This document shows positions 35,184 through 43,876 of a stretch of 64,000 bases of DNA, piece by piece. The position numbers and the translations under genes are program-made. Within the stretch, counting starts at the first letter, position 1. Each line of letters opens with the position of its first letter. The stretch covers positions 248,001 through 312,000 of the forward strand of contig CAJTFL010000002.1 of the NCBI GenBank assembly GCA_910575565.1, in the 5' to 3' direction. Under the pieces are notes generated by a model. That model saw only the letters and a list, made by a program, of their open reading frames with translations, was not told the origin of the DNA and searched no databases. The stretch is from Lachnospiraceae bacterium. Lineage in GTDB: Bacteria > Bacillota > Clostridia > Lachnospirales > Lachnospiraceae.

Positions 35184-35986
35184 TACTTCTCCCCCGCAAA
35201 CCCATATCCGCCTTCTACATTATAAATCCCGTAAAACGGCAAATCTCCAGATGACTTTCCTGCATGCATCCTGATCCAGTTGATAAAATCTTCCGGCAGC
35301 GCAGACATAGGCGCCCCCGGCTGGTAAAGGTAGAACTCATGCCCCACCTCCATGCCGTAAGGATCAGCAAGCCTATAACGCACTTCATCTTCGATATAAT
35401 CTCCCTTGCTTCTGTCTACCGCCACTTCGCCATCCAGTTCCATTCTATAGCTATAATCGTTTACCGCCACCGGATTTTTAAACCGTCCTTGGAATTCGGA
35501 ATAGTACACGGTAGCTACATATCCGGAGCCGGAGCTGCCCATATCCGAATCGTGGTATGAACCCTCAAAACTTCCATCCGCGTTCAGGGTCAGGGCTGTG
35601 CCCCAGCCGCCTGCGCCGCTGCTGAAGTAATACGTCCCGGCGCTTTGGGCAAAGATGCCCAAAGCATCCGTCCCGGTTTCCGAACCGGCTGTCTCGCCTG
35701 CCGTCTGCACCACCCCGTCCACTATCCAGGCTCCGCTCTCATCCACGTAATACCCGTCCGGCGTAACCGTATTGATCAGGCAATAGCCGTTCTGATCGAA
35801 ATAGTAGCACTTTCCGTCGATCCACTGCCAGCTGGAGGCAAAATAGCTGCCGTCATCATTCTGATACCACCATCCGCCGGAAGATGCTTTCCATTCTCCC
35901 GCAAATGCGCTTCCCGCCATTACGCAGCTTCCCACAACTGCCGCCAGCAATATTTTTCCTTTGCTCATCTTTTTCCTTTTGTTCAT
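35183..35986 (-). CDS. Secreted protein with cell-wall-binding repeats
   Basis: 267-aa exported protein. A signal peptide (KGKILLAAVVGSCVMAGSAFA) is followed by about three choline/cell-wall-binding type repeats (GGWWYQNDDGSYFASSWQWI; GKCYYFDQNGYCLIN; TPDGYYVDESGAWIVDG), then a separate beta-rich C-terminal domain (about 95-267) that I do not recognise (AGTYYFSSGAGGWGTALTLNADG). The repeats probably anchor it to teichoic or other wall polymers. The ATG at 35986 has AAGGAAGG 5 nt upstream. A shortened relative of its repeat follows on the other strand at 36287. Confidence 0.85.
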   Translation of the reverse strand: MNKRKKMSKGKILLAAVVGSCVMAGSAFAGEWKASSGGWWYQNDDGSYFASSWQWIDGKCYYFDQNGYCLINTVTPDGYYVDESGAWIVDGVVQTAGETAGSETGTDALGIFAQSAGTYYFSSGAGGWGTALTLNADGSFEGSYHDSDMGSSGSGYVATVYYSEFQGRFKNPVAVNDYSYRMELDGEVAVDRSKGDYIEDEVRYRLADPYGMEVGHEFYLYQPGAPMSALPEDFINWIRMHAGKSSGDLPFYGIYNVEGGYGFAGEK

Positions 35987-36164
35987 CTTTTCTTCCTTTC
36001 CTTTCTTTAACGTTAACCGGCTCATCCGCAAACAAACTTATCCAGCAAAACTATTTTGCGGTAATTTCCTCAATATTCCTGAGCCTAACACCATAAGTAT
36101 AAAGCAATATCAACAAAAATCAATGGGTAAAATCAATTATTCCAAAACATTTCCCGGAAATTCA

Positions 36165-36250
36165 GGGCTTGCACCCCACCTGACTGGGGCAAGTCCCCCA
36201 ACCCACCGCTTTCGTCTTTACGACTTAAAAGCGTGGGAACCTTGATAGGT
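36165..36250 (+). mobile_element. Possible IS200/IS605-type right-end relic
   Basis: Two adjacent hairpins: ccccacctgactgggg (about 36174-36189), then a longer one pairing cccac-gcttt with aaagcgtggg around a small cgtctttacg stem (about 36200-36237), ending in gggaacc. This tandem arrangement resembles the structured 3' end of tnpB elements that encodes the guide-RNA scaffold. No tnpA or tnpB is present, so at most it is a remnant. The call rests on pattern memory and is weak. Confidence 0.35.
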
Positions 36251-36286
36251 TAAAATAACAAGGATTCCCTGGGAAAAGAGGACAAG

Positions 36287-36454
36287 ATGAAAAAAGCACT
36301 AAGAACAATGGCCGCTTTAGCCACGGCAGCGGCACTGATCACCCCCGACGGTTACTACGTGGACGCAAACGGCGTATGGAATCAAGGAACAGCCGCAGGC
36401 ACCCAGCAGCAGGTATCCAGCATAAAAGACGTGGCGGCAACCCTTTATTTATGA
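36287..36454 (+). pseudogene. Remnant of a cell-wall-binding secreted protein (55 aa)
   Basis: Short reading frame with GAGGA before the ATG. It encodes a signal-peptide start (MKKALRTMAALATAAALI) joined directly to one wall-binding repeat (TPDGYYVDANGVWNQG) and an unrelated tail that stops after 55 residues. The repeat matches TPDGYYVDESGAW in the gene at 35183. The export signal lacks a normal cleavage region, so it looks like an internal deletion of a longer gene. It lies directly after the IS-like relic, which may explain the damage. Confidence 0.7.
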
Positions 36455-36462
36455 TTCCGTAT

Positions 36463-38406
36463 TTACACCACATTGACCCAAGTTACCATCTCTCCCTGCC
36501 CCCGGTTATTCCACAGGAAATAGGGAACTGCCTTCAGGCAGACATCCTCTTTTTGAACAGCCAGCCTGTCATACAGCTTCTCCTGGATCCGGCCACGATA
36601 CCGCACCCCGGCTATGAAAAGGGAACAATAGCCTCCCATATCCTTCTCCCACTTCTCCCGGATATCCCCTGCGGCGTCAACCCTGCATTCATGGAGACAA
36701 GATCCGTTGTCCGCCTCCTCCATGCAGTATACCAGAGGCCCTCTGACCAAAGCCGCCTTTCCCGCATTATAGTATACTCTCCGATCCGCCTGGATAAAAT
36801 GAGGCTCCATGTCCATAACCCAGTCCAGAAGATCCCCCGCTTTCCAGACCCGCTTCACCATCAGATAACCTCTCTCCGTGTCAAAATCTTCTGGCCTCAC
36901 CTTCTGCCCGTTTATGGCCAGCCGACAGCCGATGCACCAGCCCGGTATCCTCAGCGCAAACTCCCCGTAAACGCCGTCCGCCTGAAGAATACGGATCTTC
37001 GCCCTGCCGTCCCAGGGGAAATCGGACGCAAGGGAAAATCTTATGGCTCCTTCCCCGGTCTCTGCCTCCAGCTCACTGCCGATGTACTGATGGATGCAGA
37101 TGCGGCTTCCGGATACGGAGCAGATCAGGCTGCGGATATCCGTAATGGTTCTGGCTATATTGGGAGGACAGCAGGCACAGGAATACCATTCCTGCCGCAC
37201 GGTCTTAATGTGATTGCGCTCCGGATTAGCCTCACAGATCTCCGGCACTGCCTCCATGGGATTCACATAGAAAAAGTGCCTGCCGTCCACAGCCATGCCA
37301 GCAAGAACCGTGTTATACAAAGCCTTTTCGATCACATCCCCATAGCAGGAATCCAACTCCGCCTTAAGCATCTCCATGGAAAAGCGGATCAGGCCTACGG
37401 ATGCGCAGGTCTCACTGTAATTGGTATCGTTAGGCAGGTCGTAAGCCCTGGTAAAGGCTTCCCCGGAGGGAGTGGATCCGATGTTTCCGGTTATGTACAT
37501 CTGTGTTTCCGCAATGTTCTTCCACAGGCTTTTGCAGGTGCGCAGCAGTTCCTCATCCTTACACAGTACCGCCGCCTTTGCCATGGCGGTGTACATATAT
37601 ACGGCTCTCACCGCGTGTCCCACCGCCTCCGTCTGACAGCGCACCGGAGCATGAAACTGGTTGTAATAGGAATAGGGATACTGGTTATAGTGCCGGTTGG
37701 GCTCTTCCACCGGACCCTGGGTCCAGTGGCTGATCCTCCCTCTTCTCTCAAACTCCTCCTCAAAATAGGAGTTGGTTCCCCTGATCTCCAGGAAGTATGA
37801 GGCCAGCTTCAGGTATCGGTCTTCCCCGGTCCAATCGTACAGCTTCAGCAGTCCCAGCTCAATCTCCTGGTGGCCGGGACAGCCATGAAGCTTATCCTCC
37901 TCCCATCCGAACACCCTGTGGATACAGTCTGCCAGCCTGCATGCCGTCCCCAGAAGCCTGTCCTTTCCGGTTCCTCTGGCATAGGCAACCGCCGCCTCCA
38001 TCAGATGGCCCGCGCAGTACAGCTCATGGCATTCCAGCAGGTTGGACCATTTCTTCTCCGGCTCCTTCAGCTGGAAATAGGTGTTCAAATATCCGTCCGC
38101 CTCCTGAGCCTCTGCAATGTAGCCGATGATCTCATCCGCCTTCCTCTCCAGTTCCGGGTCCTTCTCGTATGCCAGAAGATTTCCCACAGCCTCCAGCCAC
38201 TTGTACAGATCGCTGTCCTGAAAAACAAATCCGGAAAACTCTCCTTCCTCCGCTCCCGCAGCAATCTTAAAATTTCTCACGGCGTAGCTGGGGGTGGAGC
38301 AGACAATCCGGTTCGTCAGGACTCCCCACTGATACGGAATCAGGCAGTCTCTGACAATATCCAGATACCGTTCCCAGAAATCGGATCTTATCCTCATCTC
38401 ACTCAT
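36463..38406 (-). CDS. Glycoside hydrolase family 127 beta-L-arabinofuranosidase
   Basis: 647-aa enzyme of the GH127 (formerly DUF1680) family, which releases beta-linked L-arabinofuranose from plant glycoproteins and related glycans. An (alpha/alpha)6 barrel covers about 1-430. The zinc/catalytic residues expected from the family are visible: the Glu in NYSETCASVG and the Cys pair in WYSCACCPPN, where a Cys acts as nucleophile. A beta-sandwich C-terminal region follows. No signal peptide, so it is cytoplasmic and acts on imported oligosaccharides. Its ATG overlaps the regulator's stop as ATGA. It is the last gene of the second sugar locus. Confidence 0.92.
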   Translation of the reverse strand: MSEMRIRSDFWERYLDIVRDCLIPYQWGVLTNRIVCSTPSYAVRNFKIAAGAEEGEFSGFVFQDSDLYKWLEAVGNLLAYEKDPELERKADEIIGYIAEAQEADGYLNTYFQLKEPEKKWSNLLECHELYCAGHLMEAAVAYARGTGKDRLLGTACRLADCIHRVFGWEEDKLHGCPGHQEIELGLLKLYDWTGEDRYLKLASYFLEIRGTNSYFEEEFERRGRISHWTQGPVEEPNRHYNQYPYSYYNQFHAPVRCQTEAVGHAVRAVYMYTAMAKAAVLCKDEELLRTCKSLWKNIAETQMYITGNIGSTPSGEAFTRAYDLPNDTNYSETCASVGLIRFSMEMLKAELDSCYGDVIEKALYNTVLAGMAVDGRHFFYVNPMEAVPEICEANPERNHIKTVRQEWYSCACCPPNIARTITDIRSLICSVSGSRICIHQYIGSELEAETGEGAIRFSLASDFPWDGRAKIRILQADGVYGEFALRIPGWCIGCRLAINGQKVRPEDFDTERGYLMVKRVWKAGDLLDWVMDMEPHFIQADRRVYYNAGKAALVRGPLVYCMEEADNGSCLHECRVDAAGDIREKWEKDMGGYCSLFIAGVRYRGRIQEKLYDRLAVQKEDVCLKAVPYFLWNNRGQGEMVTWVNVV

Positions 38407-39227
38407 GCTTTATCTCCTTTTCGCTCCCCTTTTAGTGAAGCACTGTATTCCTTGGGGGTACAGCCCTCATATTTTTTAAATACGGTAATAAAATAACTGT
38501 CATTCTGAAATCCTGTCATGTCGGCCACCTCGCTGCCCTTGAGGCCGTCGATGGAAAGCAGCAGCTTCGCCTTCTCCAGACGGTATTCCGTAAGATACTG
38601 GACAAAGGACTTTCCCGTCTCCTTTTTAAACAGCTCAGAAAAATAATTTTTGTTGAGGAATATCACCTCGCTGACAGACTCCAGGGAAATATCCTCATGA
38701 TAGTGGTCCTCAATATAGTTCAGCGCCTTGCGGATCACCCGGTTATATCCGCTTTCGTCCACCGGCATCTCCGATGATATGACCTCCGCCTTCAATTTAC
38801 GTATCTCCTTCTCCATGCGTCTCACCTTCTGGCGGTGTTTCTGCTTCTGCAGCCACTGGATTTTCACGCTCTTTAACAGGTTGTACATCTCATCCGGCTG
38901 AACCGGCTTCAGGATATACCCTCTGGCGCCGTTTTTAATGGCTGCCTTTGCATATTCAAAATCCGTATAGGCACTGACAAATATACAGGCGATCTCCAGA
39001 TTCTTCTTATTCAGGGCTTCCAGAAGCCGGATTCCGTCACATCCCGGCATCCGTATGTCAGAAATCAGAATATCCGGCTTCAGGCTCTGGCACAGCTTCA
39101 TGGCTTCCTCGCCTCCGCCTGCCTGAGCCACCACCTGGATTCCCAGATGGAAGGACTTGATCAGATCAATCAGAAGATACCGGACATTCTCCTCATCATC
39201 CGCCACAATCGCTTTCAGTTCCCCCAT
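38403..39227 (-). CDS. Response regulator, AraC family (YesN-like)
   Basis: 274-aa activator with a receiver domain (DD at 10-11, phospho-acceptor Asp57 in DILISDIRMPG, Lys in ILKPVQPD), a basic coiled linker (QKQKHRQKVRRMEKEIRKLK) and a C-terminal AraC helix-turn-helix pair (ISLESVSEVIFLNKNYFSEL; DMTGFQNDSYFITVFKKYEG). The ATG at 39227 follows GGAGGAGG and lies inside the end of the kinase gene, overlapping by 32 nt, so kinase and regulator are coupled. It probably activates this sugar locus. Confidence 0.92.
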   Translation of the reverse strand: MGELKAIVADDEENVRYLLIDLIKSFHLGIQVVAQAGGGEEAMKLCQSLKPDILISDIRMPGCDGIRLLEALNKKNLEIACIFVSAYTDFEYAKAAIKNGARGYILKPVQPDEMYNLLKSVKIQWLQKQKHRQKVRRMEKEIRKLKAEVISSEMPVDESGYNRVIRKALNYIEDHYHEDISLESVSEVIFLNKNYFSELFKKETGKSFVQYLTEYRLEKAKLLLSIDGLKGSEVADMTGFQNDSYFITVFKKYEGCTPKEYSASLKGERKGDKA

Positions 39228-40977
39228 AGGCCTCCTCCTTTTCTGCGGTGATGCAAAACGAAACGGCAGTTCCCTCCTCCGGCTTGCTGGCAACCTTCAG
39301 GCAGCTTTCCTCCCCATAGGTGAGATAAAGACGTTTATTGATGTTCTTCAGGCCGATGCTGCTGCCTCCGCCCTCCGGTTTTCTGGCCTGTACCTGGTCT
39401 CTCCTAGCGTAATCGGTAATGTCCTCCAGAAGCAGGGAAAGCCGCTCCGGCTCCATCCCGATCCCGTTATCCTTTACTTCCACATAAAGCTTTCCCTCTC
39501 TCACCGTCCCTGTCAGCATGATCCACCGTATCCCCTCCTTCAGCTCCAAGCCGTGGATAAACGCGTTTTCCACCAGGGGCTGGATCAGAAGACGAGCCAT
39601 CCTGCATTTCAGTGCCTGGAAATCCACCCGGTAAAGTACCTGGATGGACCGCTTAAACCGGTACTCTTGAATCCGGATATAGTTTTTCACATAGTCCAAC
39701 TCCTCCTCAAAAGTAACCTTTTCCTGGCTGTCATTCAGGATATAGCGGTACATCATGGCCAGAGCCTCCGCAATGGTCTCGATATCGTTTCTGTGTCCCT
39801 GAATGGCCAGGCTTCTGATCAGTTCAAAGGAATTGGCCAGAAAATGAGGATTGATCTGAGCCTGCAATGCCAACAGCTTGGCATGAATATTCTCTGTTTT
39901 GATTTCTGTCATTTTTGTCATCATATCATCCATTTCTGCGATCATGGAGTTATATCCCTGCTCCAGAATGCGTATCTCCTCAAATCTGCTGACGGTCCGG
40001 ATCTCCACCAGCCGACCGGACTCCAGCTGTTTCATCCGTTCCGTCAGCTTCTGCAAAGGTTCTGTCAAGTAACCGGAATACTTGTAAACCCCCAGAATCG
40101 ATAGAGGAATCAGAATAAGAAGCAGAATAATCAGGGATGCCAGATTGTCCTTCAGGCTTTTAAGGGCAAAATCATTGTTGTATATGATATGGAGCTGCCA
40201 TCCGTTATCCAGCGGGCACACCAGGCCATAATCCCAGTGCCTATTTCCCTCTGACAAGAGGGCACTGGAAGCTCCCTCTCCAGACCCTTCCCCTTCTGCC
40301 TGCCGGGGAAGCCACACCGACGTCCCGTCCTCTCTGGCAATATAGGCCAGGCAATAGGGATCCCGGTTGATAGGCTTCAGAAACTCTTCCATGTAGGAAG
40401 CGTCCATATCGATCTGAAGAATCCCCCGTTTTCCCCTTCCCTTATTGATCCGGTAAAGATTTTTCAGGTATGAAAATACAAGAGCATTGTCCCCCTCGGT
40501 CCGATAGGCAGGGCGAAACGGCAGAACATAGCCGGCGTCTCCATCCAGCCTGCACCGGGACAGGTTCTCTTCAAACAGTTCCCGGTTTACGGAGGAATCC
40601 GTGGTATACAGCTTTCCGTAATCGTCCAGCCAGTAGATATCCGTGACAAAGGGCACGGCTCGCCGGAATGTCTGAAACTGATTTTCCGCATCTTTTAAAA
40701 ACGCCAGCCCCTCCCTGGTCCATCCCGAGCCGCCTTTCTCATATTCCGCCGACCGGGTCAGGCTCTCCGTGATCTGATACTGAAGCACATCCAACTGGTT
40801 CAGCATATGGTTCAGGCTGTTTTGAGCCTGTTTTGACATGGTCGCCATCTCTTCCTGATTCATCCGCACCGTATAACGGTAAATATGGTACATATGGAGG
40901 CCGCTTATGCAGACAGTAACCAGTAAAATCATCATGAGATTCCACCGAATCATATGAGACTTTATTGTTTTCCCCAT
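39196..40977 (-). CDS. Sensor histidine kinase, YesM-like
   Basis: 593-aa membrane kinase. A first membrane helix (about 11-30), an extracellular sensor region, a second helix (about 278-298), HAMP, a His_kinase domain with His378 in INPHFLANSF, and a HATPase domain (ENAFIHGLEL, VKDNGIGMEPERL, SIGLKNINKRL) follow in the usual order. Unlike the kinase at 30790, it has no repeats in the HAMP or ATP lid. It lies 30 nt after the glycosidase gene and overlaps its regulator, placing the signal system within the operon it likely controls. Confidence 0.92.
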   Translation of the reverse strand: MGKTIKSHMIRWNLMMILLVTVCISGLHMYHIYRYTVRMNQEEMATMSKQAQNSLNHMLNQLDVLQYQITESLTRSAEYEKGGSGWTREGLAFLKDAENQFQTFRRAVPFVTDIYWLDDYGKLYTTDSSVNRELFEENLSRCRLDGDAGYVLPFRPAYRTEGDNALVFSYLKNLYRINKGRGKRGILQIDMDASYMEEFLKPINRDPYCLAYIAREDGTSVWLPRQAEGEGSGEGASSALLSEGNRHWDYGLVCPLDNGWQLHIIYNNDFALKSLKDNLASLIILLLILIPLSILGVYKYSGYLTEPLQKLTERMKQLESGRLVEIRTVSRFEEIRILEQGYNSMIAEMDDMMTKMTEIKTENIHAKLLALQAQINPHFLANSFELIRSLAIQGHRNDIETIAEALAMMYRYILNDSQEKVTFEEELDYVKNYIRIQEYRFKRSIQVLYRVDFQALKCRMARLLIQPLVENAFIHGLELKEGIRWIMLTGTVREGKLYVEVKDNGIGMEPERLSLLLEDITDYARRDQVQARKPEGGGSSIGLKNINKRLYLTYGEESCLKVASKPEEGTAVSFCITAEKEEAYGGTESDCGG

Positions 40978-41006
40978 AATGCGGCCTCCTTTTTGTCAGC
41001 TGATCC

Positions 41007-42029
41007 TCAGATATCCCAAAGTTCCTCCCTGTCCAGGCAAGCTGCTCCGATCTGCTCGATCACAAGATCCTCTCCATCCGGCAGGTACTTTGCACCATTA
41101 TACCACATCATCCATCGGTTTCCCACTCTCATAACATAGGGCTTGTACACTGCCTTTTCGTCAAAGCCTCCCACATCTGGAGCTATGATGGGATTCCTGG
41201 GATATCTCTCCCATCCTGTGACTCCGTCCTTTGATCTGGCCAGCCCGATGGCAGCCCGGTCCACATGGATAAAGCCGATATAAAACATATAGTACCAGTC
41301 CTTCCATCTAAGGACATGGCAGGCCGCAACCTTGTCCCTCTCCCAGGGTTCCTCTGTATTTGCCATTACAGGATTGCCGGCTTCCTTCTTCCAAGTCCTC
41401 CCGTCCTTACTCTTGGCATACCCAATGGCATCCGGTTCATGGTTGCCTCCGCCGCTGTACCACATCTTATAAAGTCCGTTTTCCTCCTCATAGATCACAT
41501 GAGGGCACATGATGGAGTTCTTCTCCCACGGCTGATCCGGCATCATCACCGGGGAAGTAAAACGCTCCCAGTGGATTCCGTCCATGCTTTTTGCGTAGCC
41601 GATACAGGAACGCCCTTCATTAGTATAGGGCTTCATCTGTCCGGAATACCACATATGGTAGATCCCGTCCTTTTTTATGACGCTGGGGCGGTTCAGTTCA
41701 TCCGCGTCCCACTCTGATTCCGGGTTAGGCCGCAGCACCTCAACCGGCGGCGTCCAGGAGAAGCCGTCCCTGCTCTCACTGTAAGCGATACACTCGTGAG
41801 GCCTCCAGGAAAACCACATCTTATAGAGTCCCTCATCCTTTAAGACTGACAGGTCGAAGCAGGTTCCATATTCTCCCCCCAGCACCGGATTGTTCTCATA
41901 CTTTTTCCATCCGTCCTTTGTCCCATAGGGATACAGGGCCAGATTCTCCGGCGTGTCCCAGAAAAACCGATCCTCATATCTGGTCACAAAGAACCCCTCA
42001 TCTGCCAGCTTTTTATCATATTGAAGCAT
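41007..42029 (-). CDS. Five-bladed beta-propeller glycosidase (GH43/GH130-like)
   Basis: About 340-aa protein without signal peptide. Repeated blades of the type IGYAKSKDGRTW (also CIGYAKSMDGIHW and AIGLARSKDGVTGW), with MWYSGQ and MWYSGGGN strands, mark the five-bladed propeller fold of clans such as GH43, GH32 and GH130. I cannot assign the exact family or linkage. Acidic residues in FDLSVLKDEG, DELNRPSV and DEKAVYKPYV are candidates for catalysis. The ATG at 42029 is preferred for its GAGAGGAG site; one 21 nt upstream is the alternative. Next to a GH127 gene, it likely removes another sugar from the same imported glycan. Confidence 0.82.
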   Translation of the reverse strand: MLQYDKKLADEGFFVTRYEDRFFWDTPENLALYPYGTKDGWKKYENNPVLGGEYGTCFDLSVLKDEGLYKMWFSWRPHECIAYSESRDGFSWTPPVEVLRPNPESEWDADELNRPSVIKKDGIYHMWYSGQMKPYTNEGRSCIGYAKSMDGIHWERFTSPVMMPDQPWEKNSIMCPHVIYEEENGLYKMWYSGGGNHEPDAIGYAKSKDGRTWKKEAGNPVMANTEEPWERDKVAACHVLRWKDWYYMFYIGFIHVDRAAIGLARSKDGVTGWERYPRNPIIAPDVGGFDEKAVYKPYVMRVGNRWMMWYNGAKYLPDGEDLVIEQIGAACLDREELWDI

Positions 42030-42069
42030 TCTTTTACACTCCTCTCCCATAGCTTTTTTCTTCTGCCTG

Positions 42070-42894
42070 CTATCCCTTTACGGACCCTGCCGTCATTCCC
42101 TTCACAATCTGTTTCTGGAATACGGCATAACAGATAATCACCGGTATCACCATAATCATAACCGTGGCCGTGATAAGCCCATAGTCCGCAGCGTACTGGG
42201 ATCTCATGTTGTAACACACCTGGTTTAAGGTGATCAGATTCTGTTTGGAAATAATCAGAAGGCTTAAAAACAGGTCATTCCAGCAGTTGATCAGCACAAA
42301 GGTTCCTACTGTGGAAAGGCCGGCCTTGGACAGGGGCAGCATGATTTTCACAAAGGTCTGCAGACGGTTGCATCCGTCTATCCTTGCGGCGTCCTCCAGC
42401 TCGTCAGGCAATCCCTCCATGAAGGGCACTAGAATAAATATGCTGAAGGCCAGATTGGTGACAATAAATGCCAGAATGATCCCTACTTTCGTGTTCAGGA
42501 TCCCCACTTTTCTGAAAATAAGAATAAACGGGATGATAATGGCATTGATGGGAATCATGATCCCCAGGGAATAATAATTGTAAATGCCTTTATGTTTCCA
42601 GACCTTGGCAATGATATAGGCGCTCATGGAGCTTAGGATCACTACCACTGCCAGGCTGACAGCCGCATACAGGACGCTGTTAAACAGATGAACCGGAATA
42701 TCCGCTGCCAGGAAGCTCTCAGCGTAATTTTCCCACTCCGGATTTTTCGGCAGTCCGAAAGGCGAACCGTATATCTCCTCGCTTGACTTAAGGGAGCAGA
42801 TCCCGATCCAGAACAGGGGATACAGGGTCAATACGGCTGTAAATATCAGTACCGCGTACCGCAGGACTGAAAAAGGATTCCATTTTCTCTTCAT
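42070..42894 (-). CDS. Carbohydrate ABC transporter permease (MalG-like)
   Basis: 274-aa permease with six predicted helices and the ATPase-docking loop EDAARIDGCNRLQTF. It belongs to the MalG/AraQ branch and pairs with the permease 9 nt upstream. Together with the lipoprotein at 43877 it forms a CUT1-type importer of oligosaccharides. As at the other locus, no ATPase gene is present. Confidence 0.92.
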   Translation of the reverse strand: MKRKWNPFSVLRYAVLIFTAVLTLYPLFWIGICSLKSSEEIYGSPFGLPKNPEWENYAESFLAADIPVHLFNSVLYAAVSLAVVVILSSMSAYIIAKVWKHKGIYNYYSLGIMIPINAIIIPFILIFRKVGILNTKVGIILAFIVTNLAFSIFILVPFMEGLPDELEDAARIDGCNRLQTFVKIMLPLSKAGLSTVGTFVLINCWNDLFLSLLIISKQNLITLNQVCYNMRSQYAADYGLITATVMIMVIPVIICYAVFQKQIVKGMTAGSVKG

Positions 42895-42903
42895 GAGCCT
42901 CTC

Positions 42904-43812
42904 CTAATCCTTTCTGTTGAGAAATGCAAATATGCCGTTTACCACGAACGTAACCATAAGAGCCAGAACCAGCATACAGACAGCCACTGCGGTTCCTCTT
43001 CCGATGGAAGAATCCACGAACGCTTCCTTATACATATAGATGGACAAAAAGGTGCTCTCCGCCCCCGGCCCGCCCTGGGTCATCAGATACGGAATATCAA
43101 AGGTTTTGATGGCGCCTGTCAGGCAGATGACAAGGCATACCTGAATCATCCCTTTTATGTTGGGAATTACAATATGGAAAAAGGCGCTGACGGAATTGGC
43201 TCCGTCTATGTAGGCGCTCTCCATAATTTCCTTTGGCATGGACTGCATTCCCGCTAAAAAGATGATGAAATGGTATCCCATATACTGCCATATCCCGGGC
43301 ATAATCACGGAGAACAGAACCACCCCCGGGTCGGTAAGCCAGTTCCTTATGAGTCCTTTCAGCCCCACCGCCTGAAAAAACGCGTTGACCGGCCCAAAAG
43401 ACGGGTTAAAAAACAGGGAGAACATCAGACCGATGACCGTAGCCGATATGACAACCGGCACAAAATACACGGACTGGAAAAAGTGAAATCCCCGGGTCGT
43501 GCGGTAGACAAGGTAGGCCAGAACCATGGCCAGAGGAAGCTGAATGCAGACGCCGGCCACCATGCTTTTTACGGTGTTGAAGATTACTTTCTTAAAATAC
43601 CGGTCTCTGGTAAACAGATCCACAAAATTCTTGATCCCTATGAATCTGGCAGTTGTGATTCCGTCCCACTTTAAAAGGGAAAAATACAGCGATCCCAGCA
43701 TTGGCAAGATCAAAAAGACGGTATACAAAACAAATGCCGGAAAATGAAAACTCAACGAAAAGATCCACTTTCCCTTTTTCACGCTGTTTCTGCTTCTGTT
43801 CTTCTGATTCAT
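42904..43812 (-). CDS. Carbohydrate ABC transporter permease (MalF-like)
   Basis: 302-aa permease with a basic N-terminus (KNRSRNSVKKGKW), six predicted helices and the docking loop MESAYIDGANSVSAFF. It is the partner of the permease at 42070. The ATG at 43812 is preceded by a GGAAAGGGA site and gives the usual family length; an open frame of 29 codons upstream overlaps the previous gene region and is not used. It lies 64 nt after the solute-binding protein gene. Confidence 0.9.
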   Translation of the reverse strand: MNQKNRSRNSVKKGKWIFSLSFHFPAFVLYTVFLILPMLGSLYFSLLKWDGITTARFIGIKNFVDLFTRDRYFKKVIFNTVKSMVAGVCIQLPLAMVLAYLVYRTTRGFHFFQSVYFVPVVISATVIGLMFSLFFNPSFGPVNAFFQAVGLKGLIRNWLTDPGVVLFSVIMPGIWQYMGYHFIIFLAGMQSMPKEIMESAYIDGANSVSAFFHIVIPNIKGMIQVCLVICLTGAIKTFDIPYLMTQGGPGAESTFLSIYMYKEAFVDSSIGRGTAVAVCMLVLALMVTFVVNGIFAFLNRKD

Positions 43813-43876
43813 ACGATCCCTTTCCCATGTAATCCGGGAAACCACACGGAACATGGTCTCCCGGATACTGTCATAC

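Noticed and set aside
36376-37800. A 474-codon plus-strand frame
   Set aside because: It lies opposite the GH127 gene, whose motifs are clear; the plus-strand product has low-complexity, Pro/His-rich sequence and no known domain.
39157-40104. A 315-codon plus-strand frame
   Set aside because: It is antisense to the YesM-type kinase at 39196 and has no recognisable domain.
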